Assembly: GCF_001458395.1 (NCBI RefSeq) | Contig: NZ_CYSR01000010.1 | Coordinates: forward strand, 336,579 to 400,578 | Direction: 5' to 3' | DNA: 64,000 nt | Origin: Leisingera aquaemixtae | GTDB taxonomy: Bacteria > Pseudomonadota > Alphaproteobacteria > Rhodobacterales > Rhodobacteraceae | Shown: piece by piece, positions 8,542 through 17,664 of the stretch | How the letters are laid out: every line of letters begins with the position of its first letter | Position numbering within the stretch: position 1 is the first letter of the stretch | The notes under the pieces: model-generated | Database searches by the model: none | What the model was told of the DNA's origin: nothing | What the model saw: only the letters and a program-made list of their open reading frames with translations | Translations under genes and position numbers: made by a program

Positions 8542-10191
8542 ATGGCCGAGATTGAACGCGAAGCGATGGAATACGACGTGGTGATCGTCGGGGCCGGCCC
8601 TGCTGGTCTGTCCGCGGCCATCCGCCTGAAACAGCTGGACGCCGACCTGCAGGTCGTGGTCCTGGAAAAGGGCTCCGAAGTGGGCGCGCACATTCTGTCG
8701 GGCGCGGTGCTGGATCCCTGCGGCCTGAATGCGCTGATCCCCGACTGGAAAGAAAAGGGCGCGCCGCTGAACGTGGAAGTCAAGGAAGACAACTTCTACA
8801 TGCTGGGCGAGGCGGGCCACGTCCGCATCCCCAACTTCCCGATGCCGCCCTTGATGAACAACCATGGCAACTACATCGTCTCCATGGGCAACGTCTGCCG
8901 CTGGATGGCGGAGCAGGCCGAGGAAATGGGCGTCGAGATCTTCCCGGGCATGGCGTGCTCGGAACTGGTCTACGGCGACAATGGCGAAGTGAAGGGCGTG
9001 GTTGCCGGCGAATTCGGCAAGAACCCCGACGGCACCCCAGGCCCGGCCTATGAGCCCGGCATGGAGCTGCACGGCAAATATGTCTTCCTGGGCGAAGGCG
9101 TGCGCGGCTCGCTGTCCAAGGAAGTGATCGCCAAATACGGCCTGTCTGACGGCAAGGAGCCGCAGAAATACGGCGTCGGCATGAAAGAGATCTGGGAGAT
9201 CGACCCGGCCAAGCACAAGGAAGGCACCGTCACCCACACCATGGGCTGGCCGCTGGGTTCCAATGCGGGCGGCGGCTCGTTCATCTACCACCTGGACAAC
9301 AATCAGGTGTACGTGGGCTTCGTGGTGCACCTGAACTACAAGAACCCGCACCTGTTCCCCTACATGGAATTCCAGCGCTTCAAGCACCACCCGGTGGTGG
9401 CCGAGCTGCTGAAGGGCGGCAAGCGCGTGGCCTATGGCGCCCGTGCCATCACCGAAGGCGGCTGGCAGTCGATGCCGAAACTGGTGGCGCCGGGCGTGGC
9501 GCTCCTGGGCTGCTCCGCGGGCATGGTCAACGTGCCGCGCATCAAGGGCAACCACAACGCGATGCTGTCGGGCAAGGCCGCAGCCGAAGCCGCCTTTGAC
9601 GCGATCAAGGCAGAGCGTTCCGGCGATGAGCTGACCGCCTATGAAGCCGACGTGCGCGACGGCGCCATCGGCAAGGATCTCAAGATGGTCCGCAACGTGA
9701 AACCGATGTGGTCCAAGTGGGGCCTCACCGCCTCGCTGGCGCTGGGCGGCCTCGACATGTGGACCAACAACCTCCTTGGCTTCTCCTTCTTCGGCACCCT
9801 GGGCCACGGCAAGAACGATGCCGAGGCGACCGAGGAAGCCTCCAAGCACAAGGTGATCGACTATCCCAAGCCCGATGGCGTGCTGTCGTTTGACCGCCTG
9901 ACCAACGTCAGCTTCTCGATGACCAACCACGAGGAAAGCCAGCCCTGCCACCTGCGCCTGGGCAACGAGGACACCCCGGTCCGGGTCAACCTGCCGAAAT
10001 ATGCCGAACCGGCGCAGCGCTATTGCCCGGCCGGTGTCTACGAAGTGGTGGAAAAGGACGGCCAGCCGGAGTTCGTGATCAACTTCCAGAACTGCGTCCA
10101 CTGCAAGACCTGCGACATCAAGGATCCGTCCCAGAACATCACCTGGACCACACCCCAGGGCGGCGACGGCCCGAACTACCCCAACATGTAA
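8542..10191 (+). CDS. Electron transfer flavoprotein-ubiquinone oxidoreductase
   Basis: ETF-QO is a membrane-associated FAD and [4Fe-4S] enzyme that passes electrons from acyl-CoA and other dehydrogenases, through ETF, to ubiquinone. The 549-residue product shows an N-terminal FAD-binding YDVVIVGAGPAGLSAAIRLK, ILSGAVLDPCGL, and a C-terminal ferredoxin-like domain with CPAGVYEV and NCVHCKTCDIKDPSQNI, whose cysteines bind the cluster. ATG 8542 follows AAGGAG with 8 bases between. It is monocistronic; a perfect hairpin lies 40 bases past the stop. Confidence 0.96.
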   Translation: MAEIEREAMEYDVVIVGAGPAGLSAAIRLKQLDADLQVVVLEKGSEVGAHILSGAVLDPCGLNALIPDWKEKGAPLNVEVKEDNFYMLGEAGHVRIPNFPMPPLMNNHGNYIVSMGNVCRWMAEQAEEMGVEIFPGMACSELVYGDNGEVKGVVAGEFGKNPDGTPGPAYEPGMELHGKYVFLGEGVRGSLSKEVIAKYGLSDGKEPQKYGVGMKEIWEIDPAKHKEGTVTHTMGWPLGSNAGGGSFIYHLDNNQVYVGFVVHLNYKNPHLFPYMEFQRFKHHPVVAELLKGGKRVAYGARAITEGGWQSMPKLVAPGVALLGCSAGMVNVPRIKGNHNAMLSGKAAAEAAFDAIKAERSGDELTAYEADVRDGAIGKDLKMVRNVKPMWSKWGLTASLALGGLDMWTNNLLGFSFFGTLGHGKNDAEATEEASKHKVIDYPKPDGVLSFDRLTNVSFSMTNHEESQPCHLRLGNEDTPVRVNLPKYAEPAQRYCPAGVYEVVEKDGQPEFVINFQNCVHCKTCDIKDPSQNITWTTPQGGDGPNYPNM

Positions 10192-10230
10192 CGGGAAGTT
10201 TAAATTTTCGGCGCGCTTTCGCCGGATTTT

Positions 10231-10256
10231 ATGGGGCGGCCGCCGGGCCGCCCCAT
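10231..10256 (+). terminator. Hairpin downstream of ETF-QO gene
   Basis: A 10-bp perfect stem (ATGGGGCGGC with GCCGCCCCAT) and 6-base loop lie 40 bases after the ETF-QO stop. It has no clear T-run, so intrinsic termination is possible but not certain. Confidence 0.5.
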
Positions 10257-10327
10257 TGCGTGTTGACGGCCGCCGCACTACCCTTTCTTAGAAGAGCAAG
10301 AGCAGTAAATCGTAAGGGGGTCCCCGC

Positions 10328-12040
10328 GTGCCCGTATCCATTCTTCGCAGCTTGACCTGTGCGGCCCTGATGGCCGCCGCCGCCCCTGCCGTGCAGGCAG
10401 AGGGGCTGGCAGGATCCTACCTGGCCGGGCGCGCCGCGACCTATGACAGCGACTTTGCCGCGGCGGCGCTTTATTACACCCAGGCGCTGGCGCGCGACCC
10501 GCAAAATCCGCTGCTGATGGAAAACGTGGTGTTTGCCCAGCTCGCCATGGGCAAGGCGGAACTCGCCGTGCCGGTGGCGGAGCGCCTGCGCCAGATCGGC
10601 GCGCGCAGCCAGGTGGCCAGCATCGTCATTGCCGGCGGTCATGCTTCCGGCGGGAATTTCCAGGCGCTGCTGGAGCGCGATCTCGAACGCGAGGCAATCC
10701 ACCCGCTGGTGGACGGGCTGCTGGAAGGCTGGGCGCATATCGGCACCGGGTCGGTGTCCAGCGCGCTCAAGACGTTTGACCGGATGGCCAAGGACAGCAG
10801 CCTGAAGCCTTTCGTGCTTTATCACCGGGCGCTGGCGCTGGCCTCCGCCGGCGATTACGGCGGCGCCGAGGCGCTGTTCGCCGCCGAGGACGGGCGCCTG
10901 GCCAGCCTCAGCCGCCGCGCCGCGGTGGCGCGGGTGCAGATCCTGTCGCAGCTGGGCCGCAACGAAGAGGCCCGCGAGACGCTGGAGGCGGCTTTCGGCA
11001 GCCGCCTCGACCCCGGGCTGGAAGCGCTGGATGCGCAGCTGCAGGACGGCAAGACCTTGGCCTACACCATCGCGCCGGGCCCGCGCGAAGGCATTGCCGA
11101 GGTCTTCTTTACCCTGGGGGCGGCGCTGAATGGCGATACCGCCAATGATTACGTGCTGATGTATGCCCGCATGGCGGCGTCGGTGCGGCCCGACCACGTG
11201 GACGCCATTTTGCTGAGCGCCAGTCTGCTGGACCAGCTGGGCCGTTACGAGCTGTCGGTGGCGACTTACAAGCAGGTGCCGCGCAGCCATCCGGATTACC
11301 ACGCCGCGGAACTGGGGCGCGCCGAGGCACTGCGCCGCGCGGCCAAGCCGGATGCGGCGATCGAGGTGCTGGAGCAGCTGGCGCGGCAATTTCCGGACCA
11401 GCCCGGCGTCTACGTCAGCCTCGGCGACCTGTTACGCCAGCAGGAGGACTATGCAGGGGCGGCCCGGGCCTATGACAAGGCGCTGGCAAACACGCCGGAG
11501 GATGACGGCAGCCGCTGGTTCCTGCTGTATGCCCGCGGCATCTGCCACGAGCGGCTGAACCAGTGGGAGCAGGCGGAGGCGGACTTCCGTGCCTCTCTGG
11601 CGCTGGAGCCGGACCGGCCGCAGGTGCTGAACTACCTGGGCTACTCGCTGGTGGAAAAGCGCAGCAAGCTGGATGAGGCGCTCAACATGATCGAGCGCGC
11701 GGTCGCCGCGCGGCCCGACTCCGGTTATATCGTCGACTCCCTTGGCTGGGTGCTGTACCGCCTGGGCCGCTTTGACGAGGCGGTGGCGCATATGGAGCGT
11801 GCGGTGGAACTGATGCCGGTGGACCCGGTGGTGAATGACCATCTGGGCGATGTCTACTGGGCCGTGGGACGCGCGCGCGAGGCAGAGTTCCAGTGGAAGC
11901 GCGCCCTCTCCTTCATCGACCCGGAAGACACCGACGGCGAGGCCGACCCTGAGCGCATCCGCCGCAAGCTGGACATCGGCCTGGACGCGGTGCTGGCCGA
12001 AGAGGGCGCAGAACCCCTGAAGGTCGCCAATGGCGGCTGA
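10328..12040 (+). CDS. Exported tetratricopeptide repeat protein
   Basis: 570 residues. The N-terminus (VSILRSLTCAALMAAAAPA) is a signal peptide ending near VQAEG. The rest is helical repeats: the opening (YDSDFAAAALYYTQALARDP) and a clear TPR run from about 330 to 520, with units such as GDLLRQQEDYAGAARAYDKA and AEADFRASLALEPDRPQVLN. TPR proteins serve as scaffolds for protein complexes; no enzymatic domain is visible. It starts at GTG 10328 after AAGGGGG. Its end overlaps the ispE start by 11 bases, so ispE translation is coupled to it. Confidence 0.88.
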   Translation: MPVSILRSLTCAALMAAAAPAVQAEGLAGSYLAGRAATYDSDFAAAALYYTQALARDPQNPLLMENVVFAQLAMGKAELAVPVAERLRQIGARSQVASIVIAGGHASGGNFQALLERDLEREAIHPLVDGLLEGWAHIGTGSVSSALKTFDRMAKDSSLKPFVLYHRALALASAGDYGGAEALFAAEDGRLASLSRRAAVARVQILSQLGRNEEARETLEAAFGSRLDPGLEALDAQLQDGKTLAYTIAPGPREGIAEVFFTLGAALNGDTANDYVLMYARMAASVRPDHVDAILLSASLLDQLGRYELSVATYKQVPRSHPDYHAAELGRAEALRRAAKPDAAIEVLEQLARQFPDQPGVYVSLGDLLRQQEDYAGAARAYDKALANTPEDDGSRWFLLYARGICHERLNQWEQAEADFRASLALEPDRPQVLNYLGYSLVEKRSKLDEALNMIERAVAARPDSGYIVDSLGWVLYRLGRFDEAVAHMERAVELMPVDPVVNDHLGDVYWAVGRAREAEFQWKRALSFIDPEDTDGEADPERIRRKLDIGLDAVLAEEGAEPLKVANGG

Positions 12041-12851
12041 GGTCTTTGCGCCTGCCAAGATCAACCTGACCCTGCATGTGACCGGCCGCCGCGCGGACGG
12101 CTATCACCTGCTGGATTCGCTGGTGGTCTTTGCGGACACCGGCGACCGGCTGCGGCTTGACCCCGGCCCGGAGCTGGCGCTGGAGGTCTCCGGCCTGTTT
12201 GCGGACGGCGTGCCAGCGGATCAGCGCAACCTGGTGTGGCAAGCCGCTGCCGGGGCGGGCTGGACCGGGCGCATCAGCCTGGACAAGCAGCTGCCGCACG
12301 GCGCCGGCATCGGCGGCGGGTCATCGGATGCCGCTGCCGTCCTGCGCGCACTGGCCGGGCAGGGCACCGGTATCCCCGAAGACCTGCCGCTGTCGCTTGG
12401 CGCCGATGTGCCGGTCTGCATGGCGGCGCGGGCGTCACGGATGCAGGGGATCGGCGAGCAGGTCACGCGGGTGGCGCTGCCGGAACTGCACGCGCTCTTG
12501 GTCAATCCGGGCGTGCATGTGCCCACTGGCGCGGTCTTCTCCGCGCTTGCCTCGCGTGACAACCCGCCGAAGCCGTCAGACATCCCGTCCTTCACCTCTG
12601 CCGAAGACTGCGCCGCCTGGCTTGGCGAACAGCGCAACGATCTGGAAGCCCCGGCCATCACCGCCGCGCCGGACATCGAACGGGTGCTATCGGATCTGCG
12701 CAGCTCCCGCCAGGCCTTGCTCGCGCGCATGTCCGGCTCCGGTGCCACCTGCTTTGCGCTCTATCCCACGAAAAAGGCCGCCCACATGGCGGCCTATGAA
12801 ATCGGGGCGGAGCATCCCGACTGGTGGTGCAGCGCGGTCACCCTGACTTGA
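12030..12851 (+). CDS. ispE: 4-diphosphocytidyl-2-C-methyl-D-erythritol kinase IspE
   Basis: IspE phosphorylates CDP-methylerythritol in the non-mevalonate isoprenoid pathway. The 273-residue protein has the GHMP kinase features: FAPAKINLTLHVTGRRADGY at the N-terminus with the substrate Lys, the ATP-binding glycine loop LPHGAGIGGGSSDAAAVL, the Asp of LGADVPVC, and the C-terminal MSGSGATCFALY motif. It overlaps the preceding TPR gene by 11 bases. The polyprenyl diphosphate synthase that uses the pathway's products lies immediately downstream on the opposite strand. Confidence 0.96.
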   Translation: MAAEVFAPAKINLTLHVTGRRADGYHLLDSLVVFADTGDRLRLDPGPELALEVSGLFADGVPADQRNLVWQAAAGAGWTGRISLDKQLPHGAGIGGGSSDAAAVLRALAGQGTGIPEDLPLSLGADVPVCMAARASRMQGIGEQVTRVALPELHALLVNPGVHVPTGAVFSALASRDNPPKPSDIPSFTSAEDCAAWLGEQRNDLEAPAITAAPDIERVLSDLRSSRQALLARMSGSGATCFALYPTKKAAHMAAYEIGAEHPDWWCSAVTLT

Positions 12852-12910
12852 CGGGCGCACTCCGCCGCCGGTAAGGGCGCTCCGGGGTATTGCGCGCCGC
12901 GGGCTCGCCT

Positions 12911-12932
12911 TTTCATCTTTGCAAAAATACTC
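12911..12932 (+). repeat. Copy of the dispersed intergenic repeat
   Basis: TTTCATCTTTGCAAAAATAC followed by TC lies between the convergent ends of ispE and the polyprenyl synthase gene. It differs by a few bases from the copy at 5581 and is followed by CTGGGGTGAGCGCCGC and a GGGGC-rich hairpin. Confidence 0.6.
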
Positions 12933-12976
12933 TGGGGTGAGCGCCGCAGGCGCGAGGGGCAAAGCCCCTCCGGGCA

Positions 12977-13975
12977 TCAGTTCAGCCGCGCCACCACGTA
13001 ATCGGCCAGGTCGCTCAGCATGGTGCGGATCTCGTGATCGGGCAGCACCTCCAGCGCCGCGCGGGCCTTGGCCGCCCACCCCAGCGCATCCTGCCGCGTG
13101 GCCTCCAGCGTGCCGTATTTCGCCATCAGCGCCAGCGCCTCTTCCAGATCGCCGTCCTGCTGCTTGCCTTTCTCGATAGTGCGGGTCCAGAAGGCGCGCT
13201 CCTCGTCCGTCGCATGCGCCACCGCCTTGATCACCGGCAGGGTCAGCTTGCGCTCGCGGAAGTCGTCGCCGACGTTCTTGCCGGTCGCCTTGCTGTCGCC
13301 CTGGTAGTCCAGCAGGTCATCGGCAATCTGGAAGGCAATCCCCAGCGCATCGCCATACTCAAACAGCGCTTTCACCTGTGCCTCCGGCGCGCCGGCAATC
13401 ACACCGCCCACCTCGGTCGCGGCCGAGAACAGCGCCGCGGTCTTGCCGCGCACCACCTGCAAATAGATGCCTTCATCGGTCTTCAGGTTCGACGCCGCGG
13501 TCATCTGCAGCACTTCGCCCTCGGCGATGGTGGCGGAGGCGTTGGCGAGGATGTCCAGCACCCGCAGGGAGCCGGTTTCGACCATCAGTTGGAAGCTGCG
13601 GGCAAACAGGTAGTCGCCCACCAGGACAGAACTCTTGTTGTCCCAGAGCAGGTTTGCAGTGGGCCGCCCGCGCCGCTGGGCGCTTTCGTCGACCACGTCG
13701 TCATGCAGCAGGGTGGCGGTGTGGATGAACTCCACCGTGGCGGCCAGCTTCAGGTGATGGTCGCCCTCGTAACCGCAGAGCCGCGCCGCCGCCAGCGTCA
13801 GCATCGGCCGCAGCCGCTTGCCGCCCGCCTCGACCAGATGCGCGGTCACCTCAGGGATCCGCGGGGCGTGTTCGGAGGCCATCCGGGTGCGGATCAGCGC
13901 ATTCACCGCCTCCAACTCCTGGCTCAGCGTGGCGGCCAGCATCTCATGCGGCTTCCGGGTCATCACTTGGTCCAT
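12977..13975 (-). CDS. ispB: Polyprenyl diphosphate synthase (octaprenyl/decaprenyl type, ubiquinone side chain)
   Basis: A long-chain trans-prenyltransferase of 332 residues that extends farnesyl diphosphate with IPP to make the quinone side chain. Both aspartate-rich motifs are present: HDDVVDE in the first and IADDLLDYQGD in the second, along with GGKRLRPML and RRGRPTAN. Chain length cannot be read from the sequence by eye; relatives with ubiquinone-10 use a decaprenyl enzyme. ATG 13975 was chosen for family length; ATG 13963 is an alternative. It is divergent from the DUF2007 gene. Confidence 0.93.
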   Translation of the reverse strand: MDQVMTRKPHEMLAATLSQELEAVNALIRTRMASEHAPRIPEVTAHLVEAGGKRLRPMLTLAAARLCGYEGDHHLKLAATVEFIHTATLLHDDVVDESAQRRGRPTANLLWDNKSSVLVGDYLFARSFQLMVETGSLRVLDILANASATIAEGEVLQMTAASNLKTDEGIYLQVVRGKTAALFSAATEVGGVIAGAPEAQVKALFEYGDALGIAFQIADDLLDYQGDSKATGKNVGDDFRERKLTLPVIKAVAHATDEERAFWTRTIEKGKQQDGDLEEALALMAKYGTLEATRQDALGWAAKARAALEVLPDHEIRTMLSDLADYVVARLN

Positions 13976-14032
13976 CACTTTCCCGCTTGCAAGGCTCGAC
14001 AAGGCGCGGGCCTTGCCCTTAGATCCAAATCC

Positions 14033-14248
14033 ATGAAAGAGCTTCTGCGCAGCACCGATCCGACGATCATCGCCTTTGCCTCCGCCCTCCTTGAGGGAGA
14101 GGATATAGACTGCTTTCAAATGGACGTAAATATGAGCGTCCTGGAAGGCGGGATCGGAATTTTCCCGCGCCGTCTGATGGTTCGCGCCGAGGATTACGAC
14201 GCCGCCGTGGTGGTGATGCGCGACAATGAAATCCCGCTGGGCAGATGA
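14033..14248 (+). CDS. DUF2007 family small protein
   Basis: A 71-residue acidic protein starting MKELLRSTDPTIIAFASALL, with LEGEDIDCF and IFPRRLMVRAEDYDAAVVVM. This matches the DUF2007 (putative prokaryotic signal transducing protein) fold, in which a small alpha-beta domain of unknown function often precedes a methyltransferase in Rhodobacterales. Its TGA overlaps the next ATG as ATGA, so the pair is translationally coupled. Confidence 0.85.
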   Translation: MKELLRSTDPTIIAFASALLEGEDIDCFQMDVNMSVLEGGIGIFPRRLMVRAEDYDAAVVVMRDNEIPLGR

Positions 14249-15012
14249 GCGGCTTCCGCGAAGACGAGCTGACCCGCAACGGCTTTCTCGGCGGCAGGGT
14301 GCAGCTGTGGCAGCCCGCCCGCGGCTACCGCGCCGGGGTGGATCCGGTGCTGCTGGCGGCGGCGGTCCCCGCGCGGGCCGGAGAGGCGGTGCTGGAGCTG
14401 GGCTGCGGTGCCGGCCAGGCGCTGCTGTGCCTGGCGGCACGGGTGCCGGGGCTGGCCCTGGCAGGGGTGGAGCTGCAAGCGCCTTATGCGGACCTCGCCC
14501 GCCGCAATGCTGCCGCCAGCGGGCAGGCGATTGATGTCTATGAGGCCGATCTCGCCGCGCTGCCGGAGGCGCTGAAGCAGCGCCAGTTTCATCACGTCAT
14601 CGCCAATCCGCCCTATTACAGGGCCGGCGCCCACAGCCAGGCCCGCGACACGGGCCGCAAGATTGCCTTGGGGGAGGGCACGCCGCTGGCGGACTGGATC
14701 GGTGCCGCCGCCCGCCGCCTCGCGCCCAAGGGTTATCTGCACATGATCCAGCGCGCCGACCGGCTGCCGGACATGCTGGCGGGCTGCTCCGGTGTGCTTG
14801 GCTCGCTGGAGGTTCTGCCGCTGGCCCCGCGCCAGGCCCGCGCGGCGGAACTGGTGATCCTGCGCGCGCGCAAGGGCGGGCGGGCCGGCTTCCGGCTGCA
14901 TGCACCGCTGATTCTGCATGAAGGCGACCGGCACGAACGCGATGGCGAGAGCTACCGGCCGGAAATCCGCGCGGTTCTGCGCGACGGCGCCGCCTTGCCC
15001 TGGCCGGGCTGA
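14245..15012 (+). CDS. Class I SAM-dependent methyltransferase, TrmN6-like
   Basis: 255 residues with a SAM-binding motif I (VLELGCGAGQALLCLA), an acidic end of strand 2 (AGVELQAPYADLA) and the catalytic HVIANPPYYRAG motif, NPPY being typical of N6-adenine methyltransferases. The N-terminal DELTRNGFLGGRVQLWQPARGYRAGVD region resembles YfiC/TrmN6, which methylates A37 of tRNA1(Val). The tRNA target is a family inference. It starts at an ATG overlapping the DUF2007 stop. Confidence 0.87.
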   Translation: MSGFREDELTRNGFLGGRVQLWQPARGYRAGVDPVLLAAAVPARAGEAVLELGCGAGQALLCLAARVPGLALAGVELQAPYADLARRNAAASGQAIDVYEADLAALPEALKQRQFHHVIANPPYYRAGAHSQARDTGRKIALGEGTPLADWIGAAARRLAPKGYLHMIQRADRLPDMLAGCSGVLGSLEVLPLAPRQARAAELVILRARKGGRAGFRLHAPLILHEGDRHERDGESYRPEIRAVLRDGAALPWPG

Positions 15013-15248
15013 GACGCTGTTTCCCAGCGGCGCAAACTTAGGGGCGCGGCCGGCTGGTTTCAACCTTTGGCGAATCCAGATCCGCGGGTTTCTGCTGCTA
15101 TGCGCCGGCGTCTGCGGCAAAATGCGCGGCGCATAGCCGATATGAAAATTTCATGACAAAAATACTGCGGCTGCAGCGTGACAGATGCGGGAACTTGTGC
15201 TCCACTCATATTCGTCAAACACATCTAGCTCAAAGAAGGAGGGTTGCC

Positions 15249-15422
15249 ATGAGCCTCAGCTCGCATCTGACCGAACTTAAGAAGAAGCACGAGCACCTGA
15301 GCATGGAAGTGGAACAGGCCCAACGGTCACCCAGTACCGACGGGCTGCAGATTGCAGCGATGAAAAAGCAGAAGCTCAAACTGAAGGAAGAGATTGAGCG
15401 CCTGACGGCCGAAGCGGTCTGA
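15249..15422 (+). CDS. DUF465 (YdcH family) small protein
   Basis: 57 residues, MSLSSHLTELKKKHEHLSME at the N-terminus and AAMKKQKLKLKEEIERLTAE near the end: a charged helical hairpin typical of DUF465/YdcH. Function is unknown. ATG 15249 is preceded by AAGGAGGG with good spacing. It is monocistronic, with a palindrome (ATGAAAATTTCAT at 15142) upstream and a strong terminator downstream. Confidence 0.9.
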   Translation: MSLSSHLTELKKKHEHLSMEVEQAQRSPSTDGLQIAAMKKQKLKLKEEIERLTAEAV

Positions 15423-15458
15423 GGGGGCTTGCCGGGGCCTTGCCCGGCATGAGGTTTG

Positions 15459-15492
15459 GAGGGCCTGCCCGGTTGCGGCGGCCCTCTTTTTA
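15459..15492 (+). terminator. Rho-independent terminator after the DUF465 gene
   Basis: GAGGGCC (15459-15465) pairs with GGCCCTC (15480-15486), followed by a run of T's. It also runs into the stop of the convergent EamA gene at 15490. Confidence 0.8.
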
Positions 15493-16368
15493 TTTGCGGG
15501 GCTTTGCGGCACCGGTGCTGGCCCGGGCGGCAGTCAGCGCGCCGCCGGTGATCAGCGCCGCCGCCAGCGCCAGCCCCCAGGAGGCCGCGGCAATTCCCGC
15601 CAGCACCAGGATCAGCGTTGACAAAAGCGGCGCCGCATAGGAGCTGGTGCCAAGCATCTGGATATCGCCCTGCTTGACGCCAATGTCCCACACGTAGAAC
15701 GCCAGCCCCACGGGGCCGAGCCCCAGCAGCAGGGTCGACACCCAGCCCAGCGTGCCTGCGGGCCACACCGTCTCCTCCAGCATAAAATGCAGCCCCCAGG
15801 AGGCCACGGCGGTCGCCAGGCAGAACACCGCGACCGAACTGGTCGGCGCGCCGCCCACCAGCCGCGACAGCACCGAATAGCCGGACCAGGTGAGCGCGCA
15901 CAGCAGCGCCAGCCCGTAGCCCGGCAGATACTGCGCCTCAAACCCGCCGCCGCCGCCGGAAATGATGGTCGCCGCCCCGGCAAAGCCCAAGCCGGCGCCG
16001 ATCAGATGCCCCGCTTTCAGCTGCTCGCCGGGCAGCAGGCCGGACAGCAGCACGATCAGCAGGGGCCACAGATAGGCGATCAGCCCGGCCTCCGCGGCGG
16101 GCGCCAGCCGCAGCGCCGAGAAATACAGCGCGTGATAGCCGAACAGCCCCAGGGTGCCGAAGATGTAGACCCTGACCGGCACGTGGCGCAGCTGGCCCAG
16201 CTTGCCCGACGCTGCGGTCCAGATGATCCCCAGGGTGCCGCCGATGGTGAAGCACAGCGCGTTCAGCAGCAGCGGCGGGGCAGGTTCCGAGCCGACGGTC
16301 AGCAGCGCCAGCAGCGCCCACAGCAAAACAGCGATGAAGCCAATGGCGGTTGCGCGGGTCTTGGTCAT
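15490..16368 (-). CDS. EamA/DMT family transporter (aromatic amino acid exporter YddG-like)
   Basis: 292 residues with about ten membrane segments in two EamA repeats. The N-terminus reads TRATAIGFIAVLLWALLALL and the second half has GLALLCALTWSGYSVLSRLV and a loop YVWDIGVKQGDIQMLGTSSY, which are characteristic of the YddG-like branch that exports aromatic amino acids or related metabolites. Substrate is inferred. Its ATG at 16368 overlaps the TGA of the LysR gene as ATGA, so the regulator and the exporter are one coupled unit. Confidence 0.9.
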   Translation of the reverse strand: MTKTRATAIGFIAVLLWALLALLTVGSEPAPPLLLNALCFTIGGTLGIIWTAASGKLGQLRHVPVRVYIFGTLGLFGYHALYFSALRLAPAAEAGLIAYLWPLLIVLLSGLLPGEQLKAGHLIGAGLGFAGAATIISGGGGGFEAQYLPGYGLALLCALTWSGYSVLSRLVGGAPTSSVAVFCLATAVASWGLHFMLEETVWPAGTLGWVSTLLLGLGPVGLAFYVWDIGVKQGDIQMLGTSSYAAPLLSTLILVLAGIAAASWGLALAAALITGGALTAARASTGAAKPRK

Positions 16369-17312
16369 TGGGGTTGCAAATCCTGAACAGGGATAATGTC
16401 GAAATCGCCCCACATATGCGCGGTTTTTTCGATTTCCGCAAAGAACCAGTCGCGGAAGGCTACGATCTGCGGCCGGTCCCTGGCTTCCGGCAGGCACAGG
16501 AAGCGGAACCGCGCATCGGTCTGGATCGCCACCTTGAACGGCGCCACCAGCCGCCCCTCCCGGACGTCCTTGATGATCAGCGGCCGCCGCCCCAGCGCCA
16601 CGCCCAGGCCCGCGCAAGCGGCGTCAATGGCGTGATCTGGTGCCGAAAAATGGGTGCCGGTGCCAGGGGCGAATTCCACGCCCACTGCCTGAAACCACGC
16701 AGGCCAGTCGCAGCCCGGCGCAACGGTGCTGAGGGAATCGTCGAAGATCAGCGGCGCGCGGCGCAGCGACTCCGGGGTCGGAAACTGCGCGTGCATCTCC
16801 GGCGTCATCACAGGTGTCAGCCAGTCGGGGCGCGTGCCGTAGGACGCCAGCCCGGCATCGTCGGAGACGCCAAAGCGGATCGCCACATCCACACCGCCGC
16901 GGCGCAGGTCCACCACCTTGAGCGAGGCCGACAGCCGCAGCTCGATCTCCGGATGGCTGCGGGCGAATTCGAACAGCCGCGGCGCCAGCCATTTCGCCGT
17001 CAGCGCAGGCCCGGCGGTTACCGTCAGCGTGGTCTCATCCAGCAGCCGCCGGGTGCTCTGCCAGGCTTGGCCCAGCGCCCGGAAACCCTCGGCGGCGCCG
17101 GGGGCCAGCGTCTCCCCCGCCTCGGTCAGCTCCACGGCGCGGTTCAGGCGCCGGAACAGCGGCTGGCCCAGATGCTCCTCCAGCGATTTGATCTGAAACG
17201 ACAGCGCCGCAGGGGTTACGTTCAGCTCCTCCGCTGCCTTGGCAAAGGACATGTGGCGGGCCGCGGCATCAAAGGCGCGCAGGGCGGTGAGGGGGGGCAG
17301 GCGGTCAGACAT
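16365..17312 (-). CDS. LysR-family transcriptional regulator, GcvA-like
   Basis: 315 residues. The N-terminal winged helix (LPPLTALRAFDAAARHMSF to FRRLNRAVELTEAGE) is that of GcvA/AmpR-type LysR regulators; the C-terminal part is the effector-binding domain with LTVTAGPALTAKWLAPRL and GVDVAIRFG. GcvA itself controls glycine cleavage, but this branch regulates many targets; here the coupled downstream exporter is the obvious one. It is divergent from the 49-residue protein at 17425. Confidence 0.9.
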   Translation of the reverse strand: MSDRLPPLTALRAFDAAARHMSFAKAAEELNVTPAALSFQIKSLEEHLGQPLFRRLNRAVELTEAGETLAPGAAEGFRALGQAWQSTRRLLDETTLTVTAGPALTAKWLAPRLFEFARSHPEIELRLSASLKVVDLRRGGVDVAIRFGVSDDAGLASYGTRPDWLTPVMTPEMHAQFPTPESLRRAPLIFDDSLSTVAPGCDWPAWFQAVGVEFAPGTGTHFSAPDHAIDAACAGLGVALGRRPLIIKDVREGRLVAPFKVAIQTDARFRFLCLPEARDRPQIVAFRDWFFAEIEKTAHMWGDFDIIPVQDLQPQ

Positions 17313-17424
17313 GATCACATAAGTATACCTTAACTGAACGCTGGAAAAGTCTCGTTTGTGCGTTTCCGGACATACCCTCATATTGGATGCAGGCAAAGGA
17401 TACTGATCCGAAAGGAGGCCGAAG

Positions 17425-17574
17425 ATGCTGGAATATTCTGCTGATGCCGCCGTGAGGTCTGCCATGGCCCGCGCCCACGCCGAACGCGGTCAGGTGCTGA
17501 AACTGGCCTGGACATGGCTGTTGGGCAAGAAGCCGGTGCCCGCCCTCCGCCCCAAGGTTTCCCGCTGGGCCTGA
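17425..17574 (+). CDS. Small basic protein of 49 residues, unknown function
   Basis: ATG 17425 follows AAAGGAGG with ideal spacing, and the frame runs to TGA 17572. The product is Ala/Arg-rich at first (RSAMARAHAERGQVLKLAW), then has a tryptophan-rich hydrophobic patch (LAWTWLLGKK) and a basic tail. The AHAERG helix plus W-patch recalls short Rhodobacterales peptides that I cannot tie to a named family. The strong ribosome binding site and the position divergent from a LysR gene support a real gene. Confidence 0.65.
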   Translation: MLEYSADAAVRSAMARAHAERGQVLKLAWTWLLGKKPVPALRPKVSRWA

Positions 17575-17664
17575 GCGCGCTCTAATTCGAGAAAAGGTTC
17601 TTACGGGATAGGAAGAGGGTCGGCCTTGCGGGGCTGGCCCTTGCCGTTTCTGCCACGAGCCGCT

